Origin: Mucilaginibacter straminoryzae
GTDB taxonomy: Bacteria; Bacteroidota; Bacteroidia; Sphingobacteriales; Sphingobacteriaceae
Assembly (NCBI RefSeq): GCF_022953055.1
Contig: NZ_JALJEJ010000001.1
Location: 558,001 to 622,000, forward strand
Direction: 5' to 3'
DNA: 64,000 nucleotides
Positions 35,396-45,552 of the stretch are shown piece after piece. Position 1 is the first letter of the stretch. Each line of letters begins with the position of its first letter. The notes beneath the pieces were generated by a model. It saw only the letters and a list, made by a program, of their open reading frames with translations. It searched no databases and was not told the DNA's origin. The position numbers and the translations under genes are program-made.

Positions 35396-36043
35396 TTTAA
35401 AACTTCAATAGTAGGTAAGGGGATTAAATTGCAACTGATGGTTTTTAAAATATTGTTAAAGGCGCTTGGGATAAATACATTCAGGATCGCATTGCCGATG
35501 ATAGCAATAACTATAGTATATCTTGTAGGCTTACCTCTCGAAACAGCCCAACAGGAAACTTTTTGCATCAGCTTATTCATATGTAAATCCTGCGAAAACA
35601 GACGGGCAATAATACTTTGTAATTATGAATCTTGCCGGAATTTTTAGTTAAGTAAAAATTAAGTGTTGGGAGGAAAGGGCAATCATAAGAAGTGTTTTAA
35701 GTTAATGGCGTTTTCATTCGTCATACTTAGTTTATCTCTTTGATCACCTTTCGATCCGATTTTATGGAGGATTACAACATTGTTTCGCTTACTGGGGGTT
35801 AAATTACCGCGATTGTATAATGGTTTTTGTTTTGTTTTAACCTGTTACATATGAGGTGATTAGGGTTAGTTGTGTGTTTTGGAGAAGTTAGCTGAACGTT
35901 AATTTATTGTGATGAGTGAAAGGTGTAATGTGTCTGATTTTAAGTGAATATTAACATTTGATTACCATATAGAATACAGCGTCATACTTCAGTTTTTCTT
36001 CAATTTTCGGACGAAATCTTTGCCGCAAATTAGTCCCTAAGAG
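35396..36043. other. Divergent intergenic region, no gene seen
   Basis: About 650 bp between the phospholipase C start (minus) and the TonB receptor start (plus). Small minus-strand frames have no ribosome-binding site or family likeness. ATCTTTG at 36015-36021, 22 bp before the receptor ATG, resembles a -7 element. No other structure recognised. Confidence 0.5.
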
Positions 36044-38815
36044 ATGAAACACCCTTACCCCTTAAAAAAACTATGCTTTTTAATTTTATTACTATTTTTT
36101 GCGGTTACTACGTCATTTGCCCAGGTTATCAAGGGTAATGTGATTGATGGCGCTACCAAAGAACCGTTGATCGGCGCTACGGTGACCATTAAAGAAACCA
36201 GAAAGAGCCAGGCCGTACAGTTAGACGGAAACTTCATCTTCCGGAATGTTAAGCCGGGCGACTATACCCTCGAGTTCCGTTTCGTTTCCTATCGCTCTAA
36301 AACGGCAAAGGTAGTTTTAGCTACCGGTAAAACGGTCGCCATGAGCATTGCGCTTTTGCCTGATAACAAAACATTAAACGAAATTAATGTGACAGGCAAT
36401 AATGAATCTACCGACAAACGGGCACGTACCATAGAAATGAAAGCCAACCAGGTGATCAATGTGGTATCTGCGCAGAACATAACGCTCTCTCCGGATATCA
36501 CCGTAGCCAACGTAATGCAACGTGTTTCCGGGGTTACTATTGAAAGAAGCAGCTCTGGCGAGGGCCGCTATCCGATTATCCGCGGTATGGAAAAAAGGTA
36601 CATCAACACATTGGTTAACGGTATCAAAATACCCAGTCCGGATAACAAAAACCGGTTTATCCCGCTTGATCTTTTTCCTGCCGAACTGCTGGAGCGCCTG
36701 GAGGTAAGCAAAACCTTAACCCCTTCTATGGAAGGCGATGCTATAGGTGGTTCTATTAACCTGGTGATGAAAGACGCGCCGAATACGACACTGGTACAGG
36801 CTAATTTTTCTTCCGGATACAACACCGTGTTTTCGGGCCGGGATTTTCAGGCATTCAGTCGGGCTACGGTAAGCAAACGCTCGCCTTCGGAAGTCAATGG
36901 AAGTAATTATGCGGCTGTACCGGCAGATTTCCCTGTCGCTAACCTTAAATTTATTCCTAAAAGTACCCCCATCAATACCAATTTTGGTGTCACGATAGGT
37001 GACCGTTTAGGTGCAGATAAAAAGCTGGGCTTCATCTTTTCGGGTAGTTACCAGAATAACTATACCGGTAATAATTCTACTTTCTTTTTGCCGAATGCCC
37101 AGCCTGCACTTAATAACGTTCCGCAGTTTATAGATCTGGAGGCGCGCAGCTATTCGCAGCAAAGCCGCCGTATAGGTGTTAATAATAAGTTTGACTATCG
37201 GTTTAATGCCAACAATAAAATATCGCTGGTAAACGTCTATGTGCGCTTGGATGACTATCAAACCCGTCTCATCAGTGATACCATTGCACTTAACTCGTTG
37301 GTTGATGAGGCACATCGTACCCGATGGCAATACCAAACCATCTACAACTCCACCCTTCAGGGGCTGCATCAGTTAACGGGCCACACAAAGCTTGACTGGT
37401 CTTTAGCTTTTTCTCAGGCCGATAATCATATTCCTGACCAGGCAGAGTATACGCATGAATACCCGGTTGTTAAAACAGCCAACAGCGTAGATATCCTGCA
37501 GACGATGACCCGTATGTGGAACCATAACAGTGATCGCGATTATTCGTCTTACCTTAACATTACTAACCGTTTTAAATTCTTAGACCGCGATTTTGAATTG
37601 AAGATTGGTGGCGTTGAACGTTATAAGAAACGCAGCGCTTATTATAATAGTTACTCGCTCAGCCCGTACCTGGGTACCAACAGCATACAGGTTTACAACG
37701 GTATTGATAATGCCAGTTACATCTTTAAAAATACAGGCGCTTCTTTATGGGTGCCCGATGGTAACACTTACAATTTTGACGAAAATGTGGCTACAGGTTA
37801 TGTGCAAGGCAAATGGCGGCTTACCAGCCGTTTAGAAGCGTTGGGCGGCCTGAGAGTAGAAAATACGCATCAGCAATACGACACGCAGTTACCAGCTTCT
37901 GTAGATTACAAATCTGGCACGATCACTTATACCGACTTTTTGCCAAGCGGTATACTAAAGTATGCACTGAAAGATAATGAAAATTTGCGTTTATCCTATT
38001 ATCGGGCATTGGCTCGTCCTGCTTTTTCTGATATGATCCCGGACGGGATACAGGGCGAGGTTTTTAAGGAAGCGGGTAACCCTGCAGGCCTGAACCATAC
38101 CACTGCCGATAATATTGATTTTCGGTATGAACTGTTCCCCCGGAATGCCGACGAATTATTACTCGGTATGTTTTACAAGCGTATCCAAAACCCGATCGAA
38201 TACGCAGCTGTAAAAACCGGGGTTACTTCACAAACCTTAATACCGCAAAACTTCGGCGATGCGCGCAACTTTGGTTTGGAAGCAGTTTTTACCCATTATT
38301 TCGGCCCATTCGGGGTAATAGCCAACTATACCTATACCAGGTCTAAAATAACAACAGACAAACTGTTTTCTTATCGGAATGATGCCGGGCAGGTAACCTC
38401 ACGCATACAGTCTGAAACCCGGCCATTACAAGGACAGTCAGACCATGTGGGCAACCTGGCGCTGATCTATCGTAATCAGAAGATGGGCCTTGATCTGCAA
38501 GCCGCATTTGTATATACCGGTGAGCGCATTGCTTTGGTGAGCCCATATTATGGGTTAGACTATTGGCAGGCACCAACAAAGCAGCTCGATTTTTCAGCAG
38601 AAAAGAAATTTGCACGTAAGTTCTCATTGTTTGCAAAAGCTAACAACCTAACTAACACGCCTTATGTGCTGGAATTGCATCAGTCATATAATAATTATTT
38701 AAATGCACCCGGCGCACGTGCACTGGCATTACAGACCGATGCCGACCATAAAATATATGTACAAAAAGATTATTTCAAAACTAACTTCTTATTAGGCATT
38801 CGCTATAAACTGTAA
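36044..38815 (+). CDS. TonB-dependent outer-membrane receptor
   Basis: 923 aa. Signal peptide about 1-27, CarboxypepD_reg-like domain about 28-110 (IKGNVIDGATKEPLIGATVTI), plug domain about 125-240 (VMQRVSGVTIERSSSGEGRYPIIRGM), and a barrel to the end finishing with an aromatic residue pattern (FLLGIRYKL). It is of the FecA/colicin-type rather than SusC class and has no SusD partner. The next gene, a lipoprotein, begins 4 bp after its stop. Presumably imports a ligand bound by that lipoprotein; adjacency to phospholipase C suggests a phosphate-ester substrate, but that is inference. Confidence 0.87.
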   Translation: MKHPYPLKKLCFLILLLFFAVTTSFAQVIKGNVIDGATKEPLIGATVTIKETRKSQAVQLDGNFIFRNVKPGDYTLEFRFVSYRSKTAKVVLATGKTVAMSIALLPDNKTLNEINVTGNNESTDKRARTIEMKANQVINVVSAQNITLSPDITVANVMQRVSGVTIERSSSGEGRYPIIRGMEKRYINTLVNGIKIPSPDNKNRFIPLDLFPAELLERLEVSKTLTPSMEGDAIGGSINLVMKDAPNTTLVQANFSSGYNTVFSGRDFQAFSRATVSKRSPSEVNGSNYAAVPADFPVANLKFIPKSTPINTNFGVTIGDRLGADKKLGFIFSGSYQNNYTGNNSTFFLPNAQPALNNVPQFIDLEARSYSQQSRRIGVNNKFDYRFNANNKISLVNVYVRLDDYQTRLISDTIALNSLVDEAHRTRWQYQTIYNSTLQGLHQLTGHTKLDWSLAFSQADNHIPDQAEYTHEYPVVKTANSVDILQTMTRMWNHNSDRDYSSYLNITNRFKFLDRDFELKIGGVERYKKRSAYYNSYSLSPYLGTNSIQVYNGIDNASYIFKNTGASLWVPDGNTYNFDENVATGYVQGKWRLTSRLEALGGLRVENTHQQYDTQLPASVDYKSGTITYTDFLPSGILKYALKDNENLRLSYYRALARPAFSDMIPDGIQGEVFKEAGNPAGLNHTTADNIDFRYELFPRNADELLLGMFYKRIQNPIEYAAVKTGVTSQTLIPQNFGDARNFGLEAVFTHYFGPFGVIANYTYTRSKITTDKLFSYRNDAGQVTSRIQSETRPLQGQSDHVGNLALIYRNQKMGLDLQAAFVYTGERIALVSPYYGLDYWQAPTKQLDFSAEKKFARKFSLFAKANNLTNTPYVLELHQSYNNYLNAPGARALALQTDADHKIYVQKDYFKTNFLLGIRYKL

Positions 38816-38819
38816 TCAT

Positions 38820-40232
38820 ATGAAAAAGATATTCTATTTATTACTGATTACCCTTGTTTCATTGGTATTAGGGTCGTGTAAAAAAGCGATTGATGATAAG
38901 GAGCTTTCGCTTGCCGTTGTACAAACAGCAGCTCCTATCAGCGATGCGGGTTGCTTGGTGCCGCCGCAGGGAGCAACATCCCTCGCGGTAAAAGGAACCA
39001 TGCTAGCTGGGAAAACTTATAGTATTTGCGGAAACCTGATGGTGAACAAAGGCGATACACTGACGATACAGGAAGGCGTTACTGTTAATTTTAACGGTAA
39101 TTACGGTATAGGTGTAAACGGTACTTTGTTATCGCTGGGCACTAAAGCAAAACCAATATATTTCACGTCTCCAGGTGTGGTTAAAACAGACCAGATTGGT
39201 GCAAATCCGGCAACAGACCCTGCCTTTGCTGGTAAATGGACGGGAATCATCGGCGGGCCTAGTTGCAATAAGATTATCATCAAATGGACACATATTGATT
39301 TTGCAGGCGGTAAGCCCAGCGGCGATATTGCTGTACTTTCTTCGAGCCCCTATCCTGTCTATTTCCAAAATCCGTATGGTAGCCTGGTGTTAGAAGATTC
39401 ATGGATTTATGGCAGCGTGGATGATGCTATACGAACCGTCGGCGCTAAAATTGAAATGTTCAGAAATACGTTTGAAAAGTGCGGGTATACCGGCGGAGAA
39501 TCATTAAATGCGAAGGCCGGCACCATTGGTGATTTTGCTTACAATGTTTGTATTGGCATAGCCACCAATGGGCCGAAGCTTTCGAACGCGGGTGCATTAA
39601 CCGGTGTCCCGGGTTCTAACGTACGGATGTATAATAACACAATTGTTAATTGCGGTTATCGACGGGCAGCGGCGGGTCGTGGCGGTTCGATCAACTTTGA
39701 ACAGGATGCCGCAGGTATGGCTTATAATAACCTGATGGTGAATTGCAAGTTTGGTTTGCGCGTGGTACAGAATCCAATAGCCGACACCGCCAACCTGAAA
39801 TATGGTTATAATTTCAGCTATGCAGATTCTGCTGCAGTTGCCAACCAGATTTACCCGTCAAAGGCAGTAAGTACAGCTATTACCAGGGCGATGGCTACTG
39901 ATATCCCGGCGCCTTCAACATTTTTGCCTGCTGGTTGGAATCCGGGTGATGTTTACACGGCGAATACAGCAGTATTAGGGGCAAATAACCCGCAGTTTAT
40001 TAACGGGCCCGTACCTATGCCTGCTGGTGCTAAATTGCGGGATATCGCTACGGTTGGCAGTTATAACCTGGCGCTTAAACTTACTTCGCCCTGCGTTGGA
40101 AAAGGTTTTACCGGATTTACACCGAGGGGTGATGTGATCATAGATCCAAGATTTGGCGTTACCGAACTGACGCCGCCAGGCAAAGATATCGGCGCCTACC
40201 AAACAAACGGATCTGGCAATCAGCACTATTAA
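38820..40232 (+). CDS. Outer-membrane lipoprotein with right-handed beta-helix
   Basis: 470 aa. Lipobox LVLGSC (Cys about 19), and then a repetitive beta-rich fold: VNGTLLSLGTKAKPIYFTSPG, MYNNTIVNCGY, AYNNLMVNCKFGL, typical of parallel beta helices. Ends with DPRFGVTEL..GKDIGAYQ, a frequent ending of such helix proteins. Four bp after the TonB receptor, so co-expressed; probably a surface-exposed binding or cleaving partner. No catalytic residues recognised. A terminator follows. Confidence 0.75.
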   Translation: MKKIFYLLLITLVSLVLGSCKKAIDDKELSLAVVQTAAPISDAGCLVPPQGATSLAVKGTMLAGKTYSICGNLMVNKGDTLTIQEGVTVNFNGNYGIGVNGTLLSLGTKAKPIYFTSPGVVKTDQIGANPATDPAFAGKWTGIIGGPSCNKIIIKWTHIDFAGGKPSGDIAVLSSSPYPVYFQNPYGSLVLEDSWIYGSVDDAIRTVGAKIEMFRNTFEKCGYTGGESLNAKAGTIGDFAYNVCIGIATNGPKLSNAGALTGVPGSNVRMYNNTIVNCGYRRAAAGRGGSINFEQDAAGMAYNNLMVNCKFGLRVVQNPIADTANLKYGYNFSYADSAAVANQIYPSKAVSTAITRAMATDIPAPSTFLPAGWNPGDVYTANTAVLGANNPQFINGPVPMPAGAKLRDIATVGSYNLALKLTSPCVGKGFTGFTPRGDVIIDPRFGVTELTPPGKDIGAYQTNGSGNQHY

Positions 40233-40246
40233 CAAACGCGTATAAA

Positions 40247-40280
40247 ACATTCAAGGCAGCCATTTGGCTGCCTTGAATGT
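40247..40280. terminator. Bidirectional rho-independent terminator
   Basis: Perfect 15-bp stem ACATTCAAGGCAGCC (40247-40261) with GGCTGCCTTGAATGT (40266-40280) and a 4-nt loop, preceded by AAAA and followed by TTA. Lies between the convergent lipoprotein and Old Yellow Enzyme genes. Confidence 0.82.
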
Positions 40281-40320
40281 TTATGAAATGTCAATTGATG
40301 GTTTTTGATGATCGCCGGGA

Positions 40321-41421
40321 TTATACCAGCTGACCTAACAACTCGCGCGAAAATCCTTTAAGTTCAGCATCGCGGCCTTCATGGATCTTCTTCGCCCAAT
40401 CCGGGTTGGCTATTAAAGGGCGGCCTACCGCTACCAGGTCGAAATCGCCACGGTCAAACCTACGCAGTAATTCGTCTATTGAACTTGGATCGGAACTTTC
40501 GCCCTGGAAACCTGCAATAAATTCGCCGCTTAAACCAATAGAACCTACAGTTATCGTTGGTTTGCCGGTTACTTTCTTGGCCCAGCCCGCAAAGTTTAAG
40601 TCTGATCCTTCAAACTCAGCTTCCCAGAAACGGCGTTGCGAACAATGGAAAATATCTACGCCTGCATCTGCCAGAGGGGTAAGCCATTGTTCCAGTTCTT
40701 CAGGATTTTTAGCCAGTTTATTGTTAAAGTCGGCCGGTTTCCATTGCGACAGGCGAATGATCAGCGCAAGTTCATCACCCACCTGGCGGCGCACTTCTTT
40801 AATCACATCTACTGCGAAGCGTGTGCGTGCTGCGATGGTGTTGCCGCCGTATTGGTCTTGACGCTTATTGGTACCCTCCCAGAAAAACTGATCAATTAGG
40901 TAACCGTGTGCACCGTGTAATTCTACACAATCAAATCCAAGGCGTTTTGCGTCTGCGGCAGCACGGCCAAACGCTGCAATGGTATCGGCAATATCACTTT
41001 CTGTCATGGCTTTACCGTTGGCAAAACCCGGGCGGTTAAATTCGGAAGGGCCTTCAAAGGGAACTGAAGGTGTCCAGCCGGAATGGTGATTATCCATAAT
41101 GCCCATGTGCCAGATCTGTGGACCCATTTGTCCGCCTGCCTGGTGAACGCTGTTAATTACATTTTGCCATCCTGCAAGTGCTTCTTCACCATAAAAATGA
41201 GGTACGTTGGCATCATTAGATGATGATGGGCGATCAATCACGGTACCTTCTGAAAGGATGAGACCAACCTCACCTGCGGCACGGCGTGTATAATATTCAG
41301 CCACATTTTGCCCGGGTACACCATTGGACGAGAAAGAACGCGTCATCGGAGCCATTACAATGCGGTTACGCAGGTTTAATGTCTTTAGTTGGAAGGGGTG
41401 AAATAAAATATCTGGTTTCAT
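40321..41421 (-). CDS. Old Yellow Enzyme family NADH:flavin oxidoreductase
   Basis: 366 aa from the ATG at 41421; an upstream ATG at 41532 would add 37 residues with no homology. FMN-binding TIM barrel: LFHPFQLKTLNLRNRIVMAPMTR, PQIWHMG (about 103-109), ELHGAHGYLIDQFFWEGTNKR, and VGRPLIANPDW (phosphate binding). HGAHG supplies the substrate-binding His. Reduces alpha,beta-unsaturated carbonyls or nitro compounds with NAD(P)H in the cytosol. No functional tie to neighbouring phosphoesterases; a separate transcription unit. Confidence 0.88.
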   Translation of the reverse strand: MKPDILFHPFQLKTLNLRNRIVMAPMTRSFSSNGVPGQNVAEYYTRRAAGEVGLILSEGTVIDRPSSSNDANVPHFYGEEALAGWQNVINSVHQAGGQMGPQIWHMGIMDNHHSGWTPSVPFEGPSEFNRPGFANGKAMTESDIADTIAAFGRAAADAKRLGFDCVELHGAHGYLIDQFFWEGTNKRQDQYGGNTIAARTRFAVDVIKEVRRQVGDELALIIRLSQWKPADFNNKLAKNPEELEQWLTPLADAGVDIFHCSQRRFWEAEFEGSDLNFAGWAKKVTGKPTITVGSIGLSGEFIAGFQGESSDPSSIDELLRRFDRGDFDLVAVGRPLIANPDWAKKIHEGRDAELKGFSRELLGQLV

Positions 41422-41545
41422 AGTTAAGATCAATTGTTTATCCGTTGCGAAACTAAACTTAACTATTAAATAGGATAATGGGCCCACTATGTTTGACAAT
41501 CTGATGAAAACAATTTGACAATGCCTTAGCAATAAGCGGCAGGTT

Positions 41546-42778
41546 TTAAAAGTTCGGGTCGAAGTTGAAGTAAATAGGGTTTGACAAGGCCACCATATTT
41601 CCGGTAAGCTTGGTTGATACCGGTACCTCGGGATAATCTGCCGGTCTGCCTTCTACCGTCACCCGGTAATACGTACGGCCAATTAAAGCTGGTGTATCGG
41701 TAAACTCTACTTTCGGATCTTTACCTGTTATTTTGTACGTGTTAAACGCATCGCCATTTTTAACTACTTTAATGGTGTAAGTAGAATCTGCAAAGGTTTT
41801 CCCGGTTAATACAACCCTGAATTTAACATTTTGGCCGGTTGATTTGATATTATCGCCCATCATCATGTCCGGCTTGCCGTCTTCGTTGGTATCCGCGTAG
41901 AATTCAACACGTGGCGAGTACGGGTTCGCGCTTACCGAGACGCGGCCATTGGTGAGGGCATCTATAACAGCCTGGCTGTTGCGCGCCGTTGCAAATACCC
42001 AGGTAGTAGGGGTGCCTACGTAGTTGGCTGTAGCTTCAACGGTGCTTTTACTTGGTTTCTCGTCGCCTTCAGGCACACCGTGATGCGCATCGCTTCCGCC
42101 ACGCCCGGTTAGTTTCCGGCCTGAAGAAAGCATATCATCCCAGATCATCATGGCGTTGGCATTTTTTGACCAGATGGCCGAATTCCAAACTTCTACAGAC
42201 TGCACAAGGTCATAAGAATAACCGAAATGATCTTTCCCGCTGGGGTGATTTGCTGATAGATGAACATTTAACCCGTTCTTCACCGCACCGATCACCAGAT
42301 CGCGCTGGTCGCGCACCTCAAATAACCGTTGATGGTCATAAGGCTTTGCAGAAAACACATTACCATGGCCGCGGACTGTAGTCCATTCGGCGCTGTAGAG
42401 CAGTACTACAGATTTAGATTTAAATTCGGGGTCGGCCCAGGTGTTGTGCATTACGTCGCCGGCCACATGGTTGTCATGGTCGGTTATGCCGATATAATCC
42501 ATCCCCACCTTATCGCAGAATCTCAAGATTTTGCCTATGGAATTATTGGTGGATTCTTTACTATGTCTAGAATGTACATGCAGATCGCCTTTCATCCACA
42601 CACCTTTATCTAAACTGGCTACCGGCTGTATGGTGGTTATTTCTTTCGGTGCCCAGGGGTCTACATGCTGCTGCGCCATGGTAGCAGTGCCGGTAAACAA
42701 TGCAAAAAGTAAGGTAAAAGCCTTTTTGCTTTTTACCTGTGTGCCTGAATTTGAAATGTCTTTATGGCTAATTATCAT
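41546..42778 (-). CDS. PHP-domain metallohydrolase (CehA/McbA-like phosphoesterase), exported
   Basis: 410 aa from the ATG at 42778; an earlier in-frame ATG at 42856 would run 59 bp into the preceding gene. Signal-like segment AFTLLFALFTGTATMAQ. PHP metal motifs: GDLHVHSRHS, GITDHDNH, LSANHP and GGSDAHHG. CehA/McbA-type PHP proteins hydrolyse phosphodiesters or related esters. A C-terminal beta domain (about 290-400) is typical. Last gene of SusC-SusD-PI-PLC-PHP, so it likely acts on what the PI-PLC-like enzyme releases. Confidence 0.82.
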   Translation of the reverse strand: MIISHKDISNSGTQVKSKKAFTLLFALFTGTATMAQQHVDPWAPKEITTIQPVASLDKGVWMKGDLHVHSRHSKESTNNSIGKILRFCDKVGMDYIGITDHDNHVAGDVMHNTWADPEFKSKSVVLLYSAEWTTVRGHGNVFSAKPYDHQRLFEVRDQRDLVIGAVKNGLNVHLSANHPSGKDHFGYSYDLVQSVEVWNSAIWSKNANAMMIWDDMLSSGRKLTGRGGSDAHHGVPEGDEKPSKSTVEATANYVGTPTTWVFATARNSQAVIDALTNGRVSVSANPYSPRVEFYADTNEDGKPDMMMGDNIKSTGQNVKFRVVLTGKTFADSTYTIKVVKNGDAFNTYKITGKDPKVEFTDTPALIGRTYYRVTVEGRPADYPEVPVSTKLTGNMVALSNPIYFNFDPNF

Positions 42779-42797
42779 TGGGATGCTATTGCGTTGA

Positions 42798-43871
42798 TTA
42801 CTGATTTGGATGGGGAACAAGTACCGGATTCGGACGAACATATTTACCGCCTTCAAAGCTCACCGAGTAATCTGACGGGAAGTGCGTGCTTTTTAAATAA
42901 TAATCTGTCGTGATGATTTGCGCGCCAGAATTGCAGGCGGCTGTAAAATCTGTACGGTCATTAGTGCGGGCCTGTTTGGTGTCAGAATCGGCGCGGGTAC
43001 GGATAAAGTAGCCTTGTTTTACCAGTTGGGGTATTGACGGATCCTGCGGATCATTGATGATCATCATCGCAGCTTCGGGTGTTCCGACTGGTGCGTTAGC
43101 GAAAACCACACGCCCTTTTAGTGAATGATGGCCTGCAATATACCGCTGCATCTTTTCCTTTTTATCATCCAGAATAAAAGCAAACTTACCTTTAACAGCT
43201 TTCACCGTAGGCCAGCCATTATGGGTTATTGCCTCATTCAGCGTTTTATGTTTGCCCCTAACCAGATCCGGGGTGATCAGGTGTTCTCGGCCCAAGTCTG
43301 CCAGGATCACACTATCTACCTGGTCAAACGTTTTTTCGGTAAAGGGCTCGGGCTTTGTCCACGTCGGGTTTTTGGGTTCGCTGTCCTTGGGTTCAAGGGT
43401 AATAAATACCGGGCCGTGATCCGGGTGAGCGTCAGACCAGGCCCTTAAGGCTTTTAAACATTGCGAAAAGGTAAGATAATCACTCCGGAAGTCCAGCTCG
43501 GGTACGTGCAATATCTTAAAGCCTGGTTTTTTCATCACCCCTTGCTCGTCATAAGGTGGTTGGTTCTTTACCCAGTCCAATCCTTTAGGGTGCGCGTACC
43601 TGCCGCCTTTCTCATCGCTGTAGATGTCAATCTCCAGGTTTTGCAGACCCATGTTTAACTGGTCGATAATGGGAATGTGCTCATAATCCAGGGCATTGGC
43701 CGATTTAGGGTCCATTTGCTGAAAGACCTTAAATAATGCGGGGTCTATAGCCTTCTTATAGCTATTGTGCGAACCAATCACCTGTATTTTGTTGATGGGC
43801 AAGTTATCAGTGCTGTCTGTTTTTAACCAGGCTGCCGCACCGATCAGCAGCATACTTAAATAGTTTTTCAT
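42798..43871 (-). CDS. PI-PLC X-domain-like phosphodiesterase (Ca2+-dependent type)
   Basis: 357 aa from the ATG at 43871 (signal peptide MKNYLSMLLIGAAAW); an upstream ATG at 43907 is less likely. Catalytic features of phosphatidylinositol phospholipase C: QVIGSHNSYK (H35), NLEIDIYSD (E80, D82, metal), FKILHVPELDF (H122), and FITLEPKD. Members of this class cleave phosphoinositides or glycerophosphodiesters. Follows SusD after a stem-loop; precedes a PHP phosphoesterase. Substrate inferred. Confidence 0.8.
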   Translation of the reverse strand: MKNYLSMLLIGAAAWLKTDSTDNLPINKIQVIGSHNSYKKAIDPALFKVFQQMDPKSANALDYEHIPIIDQLNMGLQNLEIDIYSDEKGGRYAHPKGLDWVKNQPPYDEQGVMKKPGFKILHVPELDFRSDYLTFSQCLKALRAWSDAHPDHGPVFITLEPKDSEPKNPTWTKPEPFTEKTFDQVDSVILADLGREHLITPDLVRGKHKTLNEAITHNGWPTVKAVKGKFAFILDDKKEKMQRYIAGHHSLKGRVVFANAPVGTPEAAMMIINDPQDPSIPQLVKQGYFIRTRADSDTKQARTNDRTDFTAACNSGAQIITTDYYLKSTHFPSDYSVSFEGGKYVRPNPVLVPHPNQ

Positions 43872-43889
43872 TTTGATATGTATGATAAA

Positions 43890-43913
43890 CGGCCATTGTA
43901 AAAACAATGGCCG
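43890..43913 (-). promoter_or_regulatory. Stem-loop between SusD and the PI-PLC-like gene
   Basis: CGGCCATTGT (43890-43899) pairs with ACAATGGCCG (43904-43913). Read on the minus strand it follows the SusD stop by about 27 nt. With few T residues after it, it may be a partial terminator or an RNA-stabilising hairpin that keeps SusC/SusD transcript above that of the downstream enzymes. Confidence 0.6.
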
Positions 43914-43939
43914 CTCAAGTTATTTAATATTTGTTTTAA

Positions 43940-45532
43940 TTAATAACCGGTGTTCTGTACCAGGTTAGGGTTTGTTTTCAACTCGGTTGAAGGGATTGGG
44001 TACAACCGGCGTGTAACGTCTTTGTTCATGGTCAGTACGTCGTTCGGTAATTTGTACTCCACCTCGAACTGTCCAAAACGGATCAGGTCATTACGGCGCC
44101 ATCCTTCCCATGAAAGCTCTCTGGCACGTTCGTCCAGTAAACCTGGCAGGTCAATAGAAGTTGCCTGGTCTGCACCGGCACGTGTACGCAGTTTGTTCAC
44201 CAGTAAAAGCGGGGTTTGCAGTTCGCCATTGGCAGTAGTAACTGCTGCACCACGTAGTTCTGCTTCTGCTTTCATCAGGTAAACATCAGCTAACCTGAAT
44301 ACCGGTACGTCGTTACCATTTAAACGGGTTGACTGGATGATGTTCGGATCTGGATAGTATTTGATAGAACGCACACCTTCAGACTGGCTGGCGATAGTGT
44401 TACCTAAGTCCATTGGTTTGCCCGGTACTAATATCAGGTCTGGCGTGATCACTACTTGGGTAGTGGTGCCCGGATAATAAACCGGCTGACTGGTGAAGCC
44501 TCCGTTACCATCAGGGTAATATTGCGGGCCAACTAACCAGGTTTTGGTACGGAAATCGTTCGGAACGTTAAATCGTTTGTAAAACTCTGGTGTAGTGCTC
44601 ATGGCAATACTCAGGTTCACGTTCATGCCGTAAGCCTGCGCCAGGTAAAAGAAGAAACCGAAACGGGTAAACTGGTTACCGGGGATCTGCTGGTCGTAAG
44701 GAATGGCAAAAATAGTTTCGTTGATTTGCGGACCGTTGGTAGGCAAGAAGATGTCGCGGTATTTAGCATCCAGTGTATAATTTTTATTGTTCTGCACGCT
44801 GTCGCACATGCTTACTACGTCCTGGTAACGTGCTGCGCCGGTATAAACTTCAGCATTGAGGTACATTTTAGCTAACAACGCGAAAACCATACCCTTGGTT
44901 GGCTTGCCATATTGCAGCGTATTGGTTGAAGCATTACTAGTTTTTGAAGGCAAGGTTTGTAATACGTCCTTCAGTTCGCTTTCAATAAAGCTGAACACCT
45001 TTGAACGTTGCTGTGTTGCAGGCGGTGTACTTACCGGGAAGTTAGTGATGATCGGCACGTTACCGTACAGGTCCATCATAAAGTAGTAGTACAACGCACG
45101 CATGGCACGGATCTCTGCCGTCGCGGCTTTTTTAGTAGCGTCTGAAGACGGCGAAGTGCTTACCACACTCAGCAAACGGTTACAGGTATTGATACCGCTG
45201 AAACCCCACTGCCACACGCCGATCACGTTCGGGTGGTCAAAGGTCCAGCTGTGGTAGTGCAACTGGCGGTACTGGCCGCCGTCGTCGAAGTTGCCGTCAC
45301 GCGCAGGGATGATCGCCTCATCTGTAGACAGCTCCTGCATACGCCAGTAATTTACCGCATAGCTGGAAGACAGGTTAGAGTACATGGTACCCAGAAGGGC
45401 ATTGTAATCTGATGCCGTGGTTGGGAAGTTTGATTTTACGTATTGCGATTCTACCGGTACATCAAGTTTAGTACAGGCGCTGAAAGATGCTACCGCAGCA
45501 ACCCCAGCTATAATAGAAAGTATCTTTTTCAT
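43940..45532 (-). CDS. SusD-like (RagB/SusD) glycan- or nutrient-binding lipoprotein
   Basis: 530 aa. Lipobox FSAC (Cys about 20), SusD N-terminal TPR-like region (RMQELSTDEAIIPARDGNFDDGG, WQWGFSGINTCNRLLSV), and the C-terminal motif RARELSWEGWRRNDLIRFG plus RRLYPIPSTELKTNPNLVQNTGY ending. Surface-exposed partner of the SusC gene 20 bp upstream. Partner enzymes are phosphoesterases, not glycosidases. Confidence 0.92.
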   Translation of the reverse strand: MKKILSIIAGVAAVASFSACTKLDVPVESQYVKSNFPTTASDYNALLGTMYSNLSSSYAVNYWRMQELSTDEAIIPARDGNFDDGGQYRQLHYHSWTFDHPNVIGVWQWGFSGINTCNRLLSVVSTSPSSDATKKAATAEIRAMRALYYYFMMDLYGNVPIITNFPVSTPPATQQRSKVFSFIESELKDVLQTLPSKTSNASTNTLQYGKPTKGMVFALLAKMYLNAEVYTGAARYQDVVSMCDSVQNNKNYTLDAKYRDIFLPTNGPQINETIFAIPYDQQIPGNQFTRFGFFFYLAQAYGMNVNLSIAMSTTPEFYKRFNVPNDFRTKTWLVGPQYYPDGNGGFTSQPVYYPGTTTQVVITPDLILVPGKPMDLGNTIASQSEGVRSIKYYPDPNIIQSTRLNGNDVPVFRLADVYLMKAEAELRGAAVTTANGELQTPLLLVNKLRTRAGADQATSIDLPGLLDERARELSWEGWRRNDLIRFGQFEVEYKLPNDVLTMNKDVTRRLYPIPSTELKTNPNLVQNTGY

Positions 45533-45552
45533 CGTTTAATGGTCGATTTGAA

